This document shows positions 43,606-60,401 of a stretch of DNA of 64,000 bases, piece by piece. Numbering within the stretch: the stretch's first letter is position 1; the number at the start of each line of letters is the position of its first letter. The stretch is taken from assembly GCF_964340395.1 (NCBI RefSeq), contig NC_135568.1:13447776-13511775 (forward strand), given 5' to 3'. The position numbers were made by a program, and so were the translations under genes. The notes below the pieces were generated by a model. It did no database searches and was not told the DNA's origin. It was given only the letters and a program-made list of their open reading frames with translations. Source of the stretch: Glandiceps talaboti. Lineage: Eukaryota > Hemichordata > Enteropneusta > Spengelidae.

Positions 43606-44035
43606 TGATATAGATTTAGCTATAGTAGTCACAACATTGCCTACTCAGTGGCAAAGTTGAATAACAGTTTACTTTGATAATGCTGCTGATTTGATCACGT
43701 GTTGGATAACATCATCTACATACAGAGTGATGTCTAATGTTAAACAACACACCTTTGTAACTGTAAGAGTAGTCAAATTTGAAATATGTTATGATTGAAA
43801 TTATCAGTAATGATGCCGCAATCCTGACCCTCCTAAATATTGTACAAATGACACAAACCTACTTTGGTAAAGTACCAATACATATTGCAGGAGTTCATCA
43901 TTCATATTCGATTAAAAGTACTGTAAAAGGTTAATTTTGTGTTTTTCTTAAATTGTTAAACTTGGGTAGCTAATTCTTGTAGTATGATAGAATGTGGATT
44001 TCTTAGTGGAGAATATATTGTTCATGGTTCCAAGA

Positions 44036-44250
44036 ATCAATAGGACAGTACAATATAGTTACTTTGGAAAGGTGAATTGTAAATGAATGCAACATTCGAT
44101 CCATCTAGTACCGACCTTGATCACGCAATGATTCAATTATTCAGTGATAAATCACTGTGTGATCAAGGTCCATAGTAGACAGATTAAAACGTTGCATTCG
44201 TTTCCAATTTAACGTTCCAAAGTAACTATTATTGTTTTGTCCTATGGATT
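44036..44250. mobile_element. Foldback (MITE-like) element
   Basis: Left arm (from ATAGGACAG) and right arm (to TGTCCTAT) are inverted copies of about 90 bp around a short loop near 44140, sharing AGTTACTTTGGAA, GAATGCAAC and ACCTTGATCAC. Confidence 0.8.
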
Positions 44251-46699
44251 TCTCAGCTTTTACACTCCGAGAGTATGAGGTAGTTTCTTCAGTGTGGTTC
44301 ATTACAAGTGTTGTAAATGATATACACTTTTCAGCAGACCAAAATGAAAACAATAGTATTTCACAATGTCAACAAAATATTTAATTTCAAAAATCGTAGA
44401 AAAGTTCTTGCACATATTTGTCAAGGACATTCTCCATGGATTATGGAGTATATTGAAGATGTCAAATTTCATTTGTAGTCACTGTCTTCTACAGATAACA
44501 TAATACATCCCAGTTGCTGCCAAAGAGTGAGTCAAACTCTCATCTTCCTCCGTTATTCTGATATATAATGTGTACTTCATGTCCAAATATCCAGAAATAG
44601 AGAATTTTTAGTTAATTTTATTTCTAGGAAGTGAACACGGGTGTTACACCACCGATAAACCAACCATTTATATAGACATAACATTTGTCTGTGACTGTAG
44701 AGCAGATGCCACTCTTGGCTGGCCAGAACTGTATACTTTAATAGCATTCAGTGTTGTCAACAAGACTAGAAAGGAAGACATTGAATTTCTTACTTCTTTC
44801 CATTTAGAGCATAGCTCGTATACAGGTAGAATATTGAGAATTGGAAAAAAATTTATGTTTTAAATACTTGTAATGAATAAATTTGACTTTATTTGAAAAT
44901 GGATAGAAAAGAGACACCAAGTTTTCATACTTATCAGCCAATATAAGCAATGTACATTATATAATAATTAATGTAAATTTTCATTTTAAATAAAAGTAAA
45001 CATTTGCTAATTTTAGCATTTCTTTTTTGATGTTATAAACAGGGATCAGCAAACGTTAAATGCAATTTTAAAATTAAACGTGACAAAAGCAAAAGGTTTA
45101 TTTACATGTTTACAGTTTCTTGAATGCAAGAAACCATTCTTGCATTCAAGAAACTATTCTTGCATTCAAGAAACTATTCTTGCATTCAGTATGTACTTTT
45201 ACTAAAATATGTGAAACCAAATTAATGTAAGAAAAGGAACTTCTTTATAACAACTCTAACTTATTGGACACTCTTATAAATTGCATTTTTCAAAGGATAA
45301 CAGTACATGGAAAGAAAATTGATCAACAAGTTTAAGATAATGTTGGTATTAGAGAATAGATTTAGATTAATGGAATTTCCTTGTCACTTTTAGTTCTTGA
45401 GCTGCACATCACAAAACGAAACCTACCGATTAATAACATGTTGAATTATTAGAGATTTTCGTTTTTAGTGTGGTGTCCATAACAATTTAGTGGAAGTGAA
45501 TAACCCACAATCTTGCAACTTCATGTACGTCATCGTTATAAACCACGGCCACTTTTACAGCACCATCCAAAACACGCCATTCATTATTTTGCAGTGTTGC
45601 TGAAGAAATAACAGCTCTTGTTTGCGAGAATGATGTACATGTGATGTTTTAATTGTGATAAAATTAAGAAAGTGTAAACATACTGTAACAAGATTTTGTA
45701 CCATGTTTGTATCAATGTTGTCATTTGAGTTGAACTTGATGAACATAAAAAATAGCACGGTTGGCATTGTAGCACAACTGTAGTGCTTAGGCAGTGATTT
45801 GTGGTACAATTACAAGGTTTGATTGCAGGGGATTATTCTGTCATCGTAAGTTAATTCATACTTCATCCCTATTGCAATTTTTGCATAAGTTTACTGGTTG
45901 TTGCTGTGGTTGTGGTAAAATATATTGGTTGTTGCTATGGGTGTGGTCACAAAATCAAACACAGAAGTTACAAATTCATAACAATACAAACAATATCCTG
46001 CTGTCATTATTTGTTCATGACTAATATAATCTCTCAATTACCAAAAATTAAATTGGAAAGGCTAGTAATTCAACTACACAAACTATTCATCTGTTCCCTG
46101 TGTCGCTAATAGTTGCACTTTAAAAGTAGCTAGCCACATACCTATCAAGCCTAGCCTACCTAGCCACATATCTATCAACTGTGGGATTTCCAGGAAAAGA
46201 CTGGGGGACTATGCTGAGCATTCTGAGACATATATCACTTTTTATAGTAACTATAAGCAAACTGTAAATCACCCTGCTAAAATTTGACATTTAGAGATGG
46301 TGAGACTAAGATCAATTCAAAATGCTAACTTCTTTCAATTGCTGCTCTAATAAGTCAGCTATTAGTAGAATGGATTGCAGCCAAAGAAAATAAAGTTTTA
46401 GAAGGGTTGTTGGGCTATGCAAGCTTCCATTCCTTTTAAGTCTCTGTGGCCAATCTTTTCACATATATTTTAGAAGTTCTTACAACACACGAGTTTCAAG
46501 AAGAGCTAACTAGTCACCTATTCAATCTATTCGTCAACTTATAGTCAATGTAATTAGCTTTAGCCATTATATTAACTGCCTGCCTGCTGTAGAGCAAACG
46601 TTCAAAAGAGTTGTCTAAGTTAGATTCCCATTTTCATTGAAATTATGGATACAGCATGAGCTTACACATATTTGTCATTGAATAATTATATAAAGTCTG

Positions 46700-46759
46700 A
46701 TATTCAGAGAGCAGGTTGTTCATCTTCCAGTGATCCCCAGTCTCTGTTGGCATAGGTTT
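46700..46759 (-). other. Weak candidate 3' exon of the glycosyltransferase-like gene
   Basis: A minus-strand acceptor (TTGTCTTACAG) precedes 46759 and could pair with the donor at 47721-47716. In the model below it would be untranslated. Not otherwise supported. Confidence 0.25.
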
Positions 46760-47754
46760 CTGTAAGACAAACAAGACAACAACATTATTTGTTTACTAAG
46801 TTCAGCAGTTTGGTATATATTATATTGGTAGTGTTTAAACATAGTGCCGTTGTTATGATGTTGAAGGCCGAAAAAGACCATGCCAATGGTCAGGACGTCA
46901 ACACTCAGTGGACAGTGTCACTTTTCTTTTTCAATAACATACGCTTTACCATGCATTGATCCTAACTAATCTTTGCATTGATCACCCACCATGCAAGTAG
47001 AATTAATACCAAATTGGGATGTTCTATTACAGCCCGATTCAAGTTACCCTTCACCGGTTCTGTTTGCTACAACCGCGCCGAATTCAAAACCAATACGAAA
47101 CTACACATTACACCTTAAGATAGCAAGTTTGAATGAATACATTTTCAAGTTATATTTGGCCTAAATGAAGCCATGGATGTATTATCACTAATACATCCAT
47201 GATGAAGCAAACTAACTTGCCATCAAGCAGACATCAACTTGAAAGCAGACGTCAAAAGATTGGCACCCACGTGTCTATATGTAGTTTCAGCATCTTTAAA
47301 TGGTTTATTTCATAAAAAGACAGTGTAGTAATCTTGCTTTCAACAGTTTCTTGTATTGGTCATTTCTGCGTGGTTCTGTCAAACAAGGTCGGTAAGTAAT
47401 CTGTGACGGGTATCTTGAAACGGTCTGTAATATTTGATTGCTTATCAACTACAGTATCATATATACTGTTTTGGAAGGTTTGAATAAACACAAATTCTCA
47501 CCATACCAACATGAAATGGTGTTTGTAATATATATAATACCAAGATTGACAAGAAATAATTGTAATATCCGCGCGCGACGACATTTGAATGAGATACGTA
47601 TTTTTCAAACCATAAGATGCTACCAACTGTCATGGTAACACGATAGGCTTTATTTGGGGATTTGACACGTGTTTATATATCTGTTCTATAAGCTCATCTT
47701 TCTAAAGTCAGTGTTACTTACCTTATCACCTCAGAACTGGTACATACATCTCTT

Positions 47755-49889
<2,135 letters not shown>

Positions 49890-51090
49890 CTGAATCAAGT
49901 GTTGTTTTAGGAAGCGACCATCTCATAGCAACCATCAAAACTTCATGATAAAGAAAAAATAGGATTCTTTAGAATTTGTTGCTGTCTATTTTAAATTTTG
50001 TGGTTAATATTTACGGTATATCATTTACTGGAAAGTAATTCTTTCCCCCAGTTTCACAGGTACAGGCGTACCAGGTAACAGTTTCATTTGTAAAAACTAG
50101 AGTTCGTGTACGTTGTTTTAATTGTACAAATTGCTTGATTGACTGGTGTCCTTTTCGAAGTCGATAAAATTGCTTTTGATATAATAAAGACAGGACGAAC
50201 TATGCTAGTTGTATTAAGCCGCATTCACGTGCATTAGGCGGGAAAAATAATTTTATATGTGTTTCCAATAAAACACGGCCACAGGAAATAGGGTAGGTAG
50301 GTCGGGCTTTTATTTGGTTTCATTTGATCTTTTTGATTGTTTCGATTTTTGAAAAACAATAATACTTCTAAAACAAACAAAATGACTGTCAGAATACCCC
50401 TTCTTGATGAAATATGTACAGATATCGCTGGGGAACGAAAGCAGACGTGCATAAAGTTCAAAAAGACAAAGAATTTGTTATCTTTTTTGTTTTAAATCTT
50501 TAAAAGAATGTTTAGGGGCGGAGGCTTAAATTGGAGTGGTGGAGTTATCGGAAATGCACATTTATTTTTATTTGGCATTATAATTACACCAGACTCTGGA
50601 CTTCAAAATCCAAAGAGGAGTGTACTCGTTTCTCCAACTGAGTCTCAGCTATATAACCATTGTCGGCGAACTTTATGAATCGCACACATTAAAACTTGGG
50701 CATGGGCCGTTCGGCTGGGTCCTTGAAAAATGAAATTGAAATACATGCAGCTAAATAGTGAGCATTCCCTTATGTGTCTTCAATTGCTGCAACAGTGCTT
50801 AAAGGAGTAGAAAACAGAAAGGAAACAACCCTTGCAGTACTGTGCAATGTCCATTTTATTGATTCCTTTCATTTTTCAAGAGGCCAATCCAACAACCTAG
50901 CCCAGATTTTAGTAGATGCCGCTATCAATTGATTGAAAATTCAAATGAGACCATGGAATAGTATGGGAGGATTACGTGTCGGGATCTACTAGATTTCTTA
51001 TGTGATTTCTTTGTAGTAACTACGGAATGTTGAGGTAGGGAAAAGTAAACAGTTTTAATTTAACATTAGCACGCTCTCTTTATCGCAAGT

Positions 51091-51353
<263 letters not shown>

Positions 51354-51411
51354 GACATTTGTCCCCCGTCATAAGCATTTGATGTTCTCGATTCCTCTCT
51401 GACCAGCTGGT

Positions 51412-51512
51412 CATGAGTTAACGCATCATCATCATAATCTTCAGAATCTTGAGATTTGACATGTTCACTCGTAGTTTTTTAAACTGATCCCGCTTCCTCT
51501 CCAATTCATTTT
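51412..51512 (-). pseudogene. Doubtful coding exon with an apparent frameshift
   Basis: After a good minus-strand acceptor (T-rich, GCTGTAG) one frame reads [12 protein letters not shown], then an acidic frame one base off reads [17 protein letters not shown]. The switch falls at a run of six A, so an indel in a homopolymer (real or technical) would explain it. Could belong to the minus-strand gene, or be chance. Confidence 0.25.
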
Positions 51513-53052
51513 CTACAGCAAGTACAGAAAAAAAATGTCACCAAAGTAAACCCACATATACATAATGTGTATGTCTACATATTGATGTTGTACTTGCTTT
51601 AGTATAGACACAGACAAGTAACTGTGGTATAGATTATAGAAGTACAACCACAAAACTACACTATACACTTTTGCATATTTATGTTTGAACAATTAAGGGT
51701 TTATTTTTTATTGGTGAGGACGACAATAGGGGAACCATTTTTGAGTAATTACAAGGGGAGAGAGCTGGGAGGAATGAGGGGGCGGGGGTCACATTTTCCA
51801 TGATCGGTTCTCGGGGAGGGCCATATTAAAAAAACGGAAATTAGGGGAGGATGACATTTTACTTTGACTCATTTTTTTATATCAAACTTTGCATTATAAT
51901 TATTTTGTGATTTTGGCCTGATCCCACCTCTGCCACCAGCTCCAAATCCTACTCTTACCACCACCACTGATACCATTGTAAAGTAACTTATTCTGTTCAT
52001 ATCATCTATGCTTGCCAGTTGCTACTGCCATTGATACACTGTAACCAGATGCATTCTGAAGTGGATACAATGTTACAATATCATTCTAATGATATTGTTG
52101 CAAATTTAAAAGCTAAAATTGGACAACTAACCCCCACGTACAGTACTTCGACTGAGCCATCCAGTAATGCACTTGACCCATATGTTTGTTTAACTATATA
52201 CTCCCAGGTTTCAACTATCACAATGGAGGGCGCGGGTGTCTGACCTGACAACTAATTGGATATCTACACCAAATGTAATGACGGAATCACTTCTCTACTT
52301 TGGATGAGAGTAAAAAAAAATATTCAGTCGATACCTGACCTGACATGGCCTGGCCTGTACCTGCGTTTTGTACCGACCGCAATGATATATAGTGAATCGA
52401 ATTAACTGGTAGTTGTGGTGGGAGGAATGGATCTCACCGGAGGTCTCCCAGTAGTAAAGAGGCAACAACGTGGCAAGATATGTATTGGGAGTAATTTGTT
52501 GTGGAGTCATCTCGATTGGTCAACATCTCGTTAATTGACCAATAGGGCCCGGAGTTGGCAAGTTGTGTGCTCATCAGTCTTTGGACAGATGATCTGGCCT
52601 TCGGCCTCCGCCAGTTACATCCAGATGACACCGGCATTTAATACAACTTGAACACAAACTCATATAGTGTGATAGTAATATTGGGAAACAACAAATGCTT
52701 TTAAAAACTAGTATCAATGTGGTGGAATATCGATCTTACTACTGAAAAATTACTTGTCTGTAGTGGGATTTTAACCCAGGATTTCCTGACTATACTACTC
52801 TTTAGTACTAACAATTACGCCACAGGGAGACGGTGTTAAAAATGTTTTTCATTGAAATATTTGTGGAGGAGATAGTCATATTGCAGAGAATGGAAATTGA
52901 GGGAGGGTCACTTTTTAGAGCACAGAGAACTAGGGGAGGGTCACATTTTATGCCACAGACCAGGCCTCTCCAAATTGTAAATAGTTATTACAGGTGAATC
53001 AAAGCCGTAACGCAAAGAATGAACTCCTCAGAGGTAATCGAAGAAACATAGC

Positions 53053-53211
<159 letters not shown>

Positions 53212-53617
53212 CTTGTATTGGATTTCACTATCACTAAGTATTACCCAACCAAGACTTGAAGTTTGTTCCTGCACATGCAATTGTAATAAGACCACAGGGG
53301 TCAGCGAGCATGTAATTGATTGATCGATCGATTGATCAATTTATTGATTGATTTATTATTTGATTGAATGATTGATCGATTGAATGATCAATTTTTGTAG
53401 TGCAATATTACTTATTTTGTGTGATATTGATCAATTCACTCATTGAGTTTTGTGGTGATATAAAAACTTATTTTTTTTATCTCTTTCCCTGTCTACCTTT
53501 CTCTCTTTCAGCTGTATGTAATTCCACCACGATCATTTGACAAATCGGTCTATAGGTTGCTTTTATTTCTTGTGAAATTTACAATTAACGTGTAAAGTTT
53601 ATACGTTATCATCTTAC

Positions 53618-53680
53618 CTCTTGATCAGAGGCGGCAGCTATAGGACTGTCGTCATCGACGAAACTTTTCCTGCCAGGCAT
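53618..53680 (-). CDS. Candidate first coding exon of the minus-strand gene
   Basis: An ATG (53680-53678) opens 21 codons, MPGRKSFVDDDSPIAAASDQ plus E, ending exactly at a strong donor (GAG|gtaaga). Phase 0 fits the phase-0 start of the exon at 49889, though an N-terminal domain exon should lie between. A CRE palindrome lies 85 bp upstream. No family is recognised from this short piece. Confidence 0.5.
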
Positions 53681-53764
53681 TTCTGTTTGTTTATTTACAA
53701 TGATGTGATTTCTGAAGAGAAACAATATGAAATACATTTTCCATACAATCGTACAGAGCGAAAG

Positions 53765-53772
53765 TGACGTCA
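53765..53772. promoter_or_regulatory. CRE palindrome TGACGTCA
   Basis: Consensus CREB/ATF site upstream of the candidate first exon at 53680, as at gene 3 (27175-27182). Confidence 0.5.
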
Positions 53773-53883
53773 TATAAAATCAACGTCTAAGTTCAGTACT
53801 CTGTAGTGGGAGGGAGATTACACCTTACAATACCTATATTAGACTTTAAAATTACCAAGCCCTGCTATTCTCCCCTTCCTTAT

Positions 53884-54213
<330 letters not shown>

Positions 54214-54291
54214 CTGATAAGAAGATGTAGAATAGATCAAAGGGGAGTAGCCCGAACAGAAAATGTCGACTCTCAGTAATAAATAATTCCG

Positions 54292-54397
54292 TAGTCTAGT
54301 TCTAAACTGGTACAGTATTTCGTGCTCCATTACTTTACCAAAAGTAAAGTAATGAAGTTTTTAATACGTAATACTGTACCAGTTTAGAACTAGACTA
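54292..54397. mobile_element. Foldback element with ~28-bp arms
   Basis: The left arm TAGTCTAGTTCTAAACTGG and onward is inverted at the right end. A second, inner palindrome (ATTACTTTAcc / gTAAAGTAAT) sits in the loop. Confidence 0.85.
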
Positions 54398-57144
54398 ATG
54401 ATTGATTTCGCTACTCAGCGAACCACCAAACTTTCGTCAGTACATGCTCAGTTGTGTTTACTCAAAATCTATGGCCGAGTTAAATTTTAATCCATGGACT
54501 GTTTGACATGTATATACATGTCAAACTACTATGTCAACAGATAAGGATACCGGTACACTATAGATATAGTAACATTTACACATGTCAATTATAACCAGGA
54601 CAACTACCAAATTTGATGGCTCGCCAAGATTTGTCCATTTTCCTTTTAAATTTTGTACATTTTCAAAAATCCACCGCAATAATCAAGACACACTGTTGCA
54701 TTTTTTGTACAGTGACAAAAACTGGATGTATAAGTGTGTAAGAGTACTAGTGAGTTTAGAGATGTGGCCCGCCCAGAATGGTCATTTCCAGGAATAACAC
54801 GTACAAGTAATTTATTTCGGTACCACGTTGTCTGCCCAGGGACCATTTTATCGTGTGCAGGACATACTAGTACTCAAGTTCACCGTCTTACAGCCCGTTT
54901 CAAGTTACCGTTCATCGATTGTTTGATACACCCAATCAGAACATGTAAGAAACTACATTTAGTACACTATATGCTAGCAAGATTGCAATTTCTTGCTACA
55001 TTTTGGTTCAATGAAATAAACCAATTTAACGTGTTCAACAAGATGCAGACATGCGGGTGCCAATATTTTGATGTCGGCATTTGATGTCTGTGTGGTGGCA
55101 TATTAATTAGTTCAATTCATTTAGATAAAATGTTGTAAGAAACAGTACTGTATTAATCTATTCTTGCTATCTTAAAGCATAGTATTTGCAGTTTCTTATT
55201 GGTTTCTGTCAGATTGTATATTTCATGCGCGAGACGTCGACGGAGTGGGTTTTTTTTTTACACACAGAGAGACAACTTCAAATGCAAACGAAACAGTTAT
55301 AGAGGTGCCGCACATACTGGAGATGTAGAAGTAGACAATGATTATCAGTTTAAATGTAAACATTAAAACCATTGATATCAAGTCAATGCGTATTTTTTTT
55401 CATAAGAAGCTTGTTTCTACTGCACTGCACAAATAGCATTGCTTTCCCGGTTCAATGCGATTAGTAAACCATCCTGCTTTGTGTTATTGTCTTTGTTATT
55501 GTTAGTCTAAAGTTGGTTTTATCATGTCCCATAAGTGAAACATCGAGGCAATTGCAACGTTAACTTCGATTTTATTGAAACACGTCTCTAAAAACTACTG
55601 ACACCAAGTGTCTTAAATTGATCGACAAGTTTGAAATATAATTTGTACAAAAACTGCGCGTGCATTCTTTGAAAGGAAAAATATGCCATAAGATAGAACT
55701 TACCTGTAAGCAAAATTTCAGCTATGTAAGTTACCAATAAAGTTAATAGCTAAGATATTATGTTGAAAGGGTCTGAAGTTGTCCAAACGAAAATGTCCAC
55801 TCTCAAGGGAAATCCTCGACTAGTGTCAACTTCGTAGTCCGTCGGACTTCCAAACTGCTGGAAATGTGTGGTGTTTTATCCAAGGCACCAGTACCAATCA
55901 ATGCGCATTTTTTTTTATTATTGATAAAACTACCATCACGTGATCGCACAAGTTGGGAGAATTGCTTTTTCTTGGATTGGTGTCAATTGATTAAAAAGGC
56001 AGGCATACCGTCCCATTCGAACCTTCTTGAGTCAATGTGTTTCGTGTATATACTGGCCGTTTTTGCAACACATTGTCCCGGGAATTTAAACCAGAATTTA
56101 ACCTTTATGTAACGTCTCAACTATTCATCTTTTGAATCCTCTCTATAAGTTGTTTAGTTGTCGACATGGTATCAAATGACATTTTCAAGTGTTAAAAAGG
56201 GCACCTTTACAGTACTGTTGTTTGTTTGATTCAGGTCGCACAGATTTATTGATAACATTCCAGGGGTGACATAGTAATGTAAATAACAGTTTGGTCAATT
56301 AAAGTGTTACCCAGGTAACCACATACTATAGGAGTGGTCTGAGCCACATACTCCTCGGCGTCTCCTTGGATTTGCAACTATAATTACGATACCGAATACG
56401 TAGTTTCGATCATCTTTCAAGTATCTCTGAAATTCACCATAACGATGGTTTGTCTTCTCAGATCCCATCAGTCTCTCGGGCTCGAGACTAGACCCTTACA
56501 ACATGTCCCCTCGACCATGTTAACACATCTCTAGTCTCTCCCTGTGGTTTTTATTGACTCCATCCACATACTGCTCTCTGCCCCGTTTCGTTTTCTCCTT
56601 TTGTTACTTTAATCTTTATACACAAACACACAAGCACACTTAATTCCGTGTTTGGCCATTCTTGTTTGGTTTCCCCAACATTTTAGGAAACACCTGTTTT
56701 ATCTCACGAGTACTCCTGAGATATAATTGTTATATTATTATTGTGTGTCATGCGATATGTATAAACGAGGATTCAATACAACCACGATGCCACCTATATA
56801 CTCATATAGTATATCTCCGGAAGCCACTTTACAACCAAATAAATCTGGACATAAATTAACTATAGGGTGTTATAACGTTGTTAAAAAGTCAAACCACGTG
56901 AGGTGTAAGCGTATAAGATGTCGAGTTGCCAAATAAGTTGTTGAGACGAATCAAATAAGTTGTACATAATAAAGGCCCCAATGATGCGCCATAGTAAGCG
57001 CTTATACCGTTGTGCAAACGAAGTTGTGAAAGGTCAAACAAATGTACATGAAAGGTCCGGTGACACTTAACATGTCTTAAACTATTTCATTTCAAGTTGG
57101 TTTCGGAAGTGTAGCCATTTTCTGTACGTGATGCTATAGCCATG

Positions 57145-57168
57145 GGGGGGGGGGGGGGGGGGGGGGGC
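57145..57168 (+). repeat. Poly-G tract
   Basis: About 24 consecutive G; possible quadruplex. Confidence 0.95.
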
Positions 57169-57736
57169 TTAAGGCTGTTTTAAATTAACTTTCTTCAATA
57201 TCAAAATTGTTTTATATTTACGAAAAGTGTATCAATGTCAACTTTTCTTTTACTTAATTGCTAAATTCATCATATAATCTAAGTTCACCAATAGTCTATG
57301 ATCAAGACAATAACATGTACAATATCGTTCGAATTCCTAGAAATGCTGTGTACACACAGCTGCAAGCGTAAAGCCTAACTGCATGTCAATAAGTCACGTG
57401 ACTTACTTGACATCTTTCAAGGTTCAATCTTTCTTGTTTGCATATAAAAGACCAGATATTTCTATTTTAGGGGTGGATACGAGTCACTGTATGGTTGTGT
57501 GGGTCTACGATGCATGCTCATTATTGCAAACCACAACCGTAATTACGGTACCGTTCTTAATGAGCCGGACCCTATTTTGAAGTGTAGCGGAAGAAGCTCT
57601 GGTTTGCGAGAATGATGACGCTTTGATTTTGTTTGCAATTATATTTTCATCTTACGATATACCACAGTAAATAAATCTTTTGTTGAAAATATGCATCTCC
57701 ATTAAATAATCTGTTTTCTTAGACTGAAAGATACGT

Positions 57737-57802
57737 CGTGACGTTCCGCCCTCACCGGCCTCCTCTCACCGTTGGCCGATGAGTGAGGGCGCCCCGTCAC
57801 GG
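57737..57802. repeat. GC-rich inverted repeat
   Basis: GTGACGttCCGCCCTCAC is mirrored by GTGAGGGCGccCCGTCAC, in otherwise AT-rich DNA. The GTGAGGGCGC core recalls the block shared by the promoters of genes 2 and 3. Confidence 0.7.
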
Positions 57803-60401
57803 CGTACCTTACAGACTACTGTTTTCTGTGATGTCAAGAAGATAATTCTGTATCGGATCAATTATCTGTGCAAGCAGTATAAAGTCATATTTTACACGCC
57901 ACTAGTAGACGTACATAGAAATGTACGACGACTCTAACATATTTTAAATATCTATTCAACGTACATATTCAAGATTTACACTTTTTTGAGCACACAATTC
58001 ATTGCACTAAAAGTACATTGTGTCACAGTCCCTCTCTGGCAACGACTATAGCATTGGAGAATTTTAATTTTAATTGTCGTCGTAGATGGCGCTCTAATAG
58101 TGCCCTTTGCTTTTCAACACGGTTCTGCTTGATCGACGTGACACACGGTGACTGGCTGGGGTTGCTCGTGTGTACCGGCTGATCGCCGGCTAATGCCACA
58201 TCTTCATTGTTTCGCAAAATCCGGATAATCAGAGAAACGTGACAAACAATTTTGCAAGAAAGTGGAAAAATGTTCCCATCCAGCTTTCTACGCGCTTAAA
58301 GCAAAGAAACATTAACGAATCGTTCAAGTGGCTTGCATTTATTTGTTGAAATTTGAAAGCGTTAAGCTTAAACCTACTGTATCCGTTGGTTTCCGAGTCA
58401 AAAAGTTAAAAAAAAATAAAAATCACAAAGCTGAACTCTTTTCCTTGTACTCTTGCTAAGTCTTTCTCGACTCTTTCTCTGCAGCAAGGAGCGGGTCCTA
58501 TATCTTTATTGTATTAAATTGACGTGGACAAAGTAGGCATATGTCTTGACAAGCTAGTTTCGAAGTAAATAAAAATATGAGAATTCCACATTCAAGGTAT
58601 CGAGAATGGGGCGGAGCTTAGACACCCCCCGTTTATGATATGTAAAGAAAAGTGCTCCATTTTCTTTTTTTTCTTTTCATTTTCACGTTTTATATCAATT
58701 TTGAAATCCGTTTCTTTCAAGTAGCTATAGGTCTATATTGTATAGTTAAAAATAAAGGTTTTGAATTTTACTGTACGTAAAAAAAAGAACCAAAATTACG
58801 GACCTCCCTATTTAGTGCTGGACATCTTTTCATCCACATCCGGTACATTTAAATAATTAAGTTCCCCCTGATACAAAACCCTGCAATCTTAGAAAGTTGG
58901 TAAGTGCATGGCATGGGATGTTGCCATGATGATGCTATTAGTTTTGCGAACAAAATGGTTGCAACCATTGTATTTGTCAGTTCAGTCACAGAAAGCTTGT
59001 CAAATGCATGATAATTGATGATTACGCGTGTTTCATTGAATTAACTTCGACTACGTACAATCAGAACGGGTTTCGATATATATGGGAAAGGTCGGGCAAA
59101 GGTAAATACAATACCGGCATGTTTAGCACGCACCACACGTAAGCATTATCCCCGCAAATAACGAAATGTGGCTTTTCTCACCGCTAACCACGTTGTATTC
59201 TTAGAAAATGTTATCCATGTAACGGATAAATGTATCATTCTGGGCAATGTGCTAATTTTTAATTATGTGATTTTTACGGATAAGGCATCTTCTCGTGAAT
59301 ACGGAAGTGTACATTTATTGTCAACCAAAAAAAAAGTTTTTTTTAAACAAATGAACATCGCCGGTGCGGAAGTCCTTATCACGCTTCGCGGATTGACACT
59401 ATTATCAAATTGAACCTTCCAATATGGCTGCCGTCAGTAGCACACGAATTTAGAATATCGCTTGTCCATTCAAACGTTTTCCCGGAGTTATGTGATTCCC
59501 TGCTTCAGTTCCATTGCAAGTAACCGTAGATGAAGTGGATTTAACAAGAATTTGATATCTGTGGTATATATCGAAAAGACACCGTAGAAAAAGGATATCC
59601 TAACTCGCGCTGACCGGCAAGGCTGACGCAAACCATCAAACGTCCCATTTCCGTCGCCCCACGGATATTACGCACCGGCTACATTTTATTTTAAATTTTA
59701 AATAATTCCATGCATTATTGGTATCTGTGATTCTAATATTAATGTGAGGTAAGTAAAATATTTTTTATAAAGGCGGAAGAACTTGGAGTGTCCCGTATTG
59801 GCACGTGACGTAAGCCAAACCTTTCGCACGTTCCTTGACGAACTACTCCATGTTCATTACAGCAAATTGTTGGATTTATAACATTTATACGACCCAAATG
59901 AAATTATACAATAATGGGGACACCGCTCTACTTCCGAAGATACCCAAATTGATACAGACACTTAAAAAACATGTGCAAGTTTCACGAAACTTTAATATTT
60001 GGCGCTACGAAGTCTGATGAGGCCAAGTTCAAGGCATTGCCAATAAACGTGGTGGTATTGATCAACAAAAAAACAAACAAACAGAATTTAGAGTTGAAGG
60101 GAAATGTATTTAGAAATTGAAAATTCATGAAGGATGTTTAATAGTGTATAAAGATAAAGAACTTTATCTTGATCAAATGACACGTGTACTGAATATAACA
60201 CATCGTCACATGTAATATGTAATAGCGGATAGGCTAGAGGTACTAGGTAGGTGCAATGATTGTTGCCTTGGTTTGATTTTGATATTATTGAGTTGTTTAT
60301 TCTGTCTTTTTAAAAAAAAATCTTTTTTTTTTCTTTCTTTTTTTTTTCTTCTTCTCCGTTCTGTCGTAACTCAAAATCAAACAAACACTACAATTATTGC
60401 A

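Larger units (their letters stand above)
40772..46699. other. Intergenic region between gene 3 and the minus-strand gene
   Basis: About 6 kb without a gene I can support. It contains the gene 3 poly(A) site, a poly-C tract (41769-41789), foldback structures (42712-42835, 44036-44250), a 75-bp tandem repeat (43304-43605) and a small hairpin repeat (45115-45190). Confidence 0.6.
54398..60401. other. Intergenic region, no supported gene
   Basis: Contains a small palindrome (54499-54525), a poly-G tract (57145-57168) and a GC-rich inverted repeat (57737-57802). Isolated splice-like or coding-like fragments, such as the minus frame 58023-58217 and the donor at 59749, could not be joined into a gene. 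A YY1-like AATATGGCTGCCG at 59422-59434 may mark a promoter. Confidence 0.5.

Noticed and set aside
50234-50461. Missing N-terminal exon of the glycosyltransferase-like gene
   Set aside because: A good minus-strand acceptor (TTCGTTCCCCAG) is present, but neither open frame shows the glycine-rich start expected of a GT-B domain.
58023-58217. 64-residue minus-strand frame with a basic, helical look
   Set aside because: No acceptor, donor or start codon in suitable places; no family recognised. Could be an exon, but unsupported.
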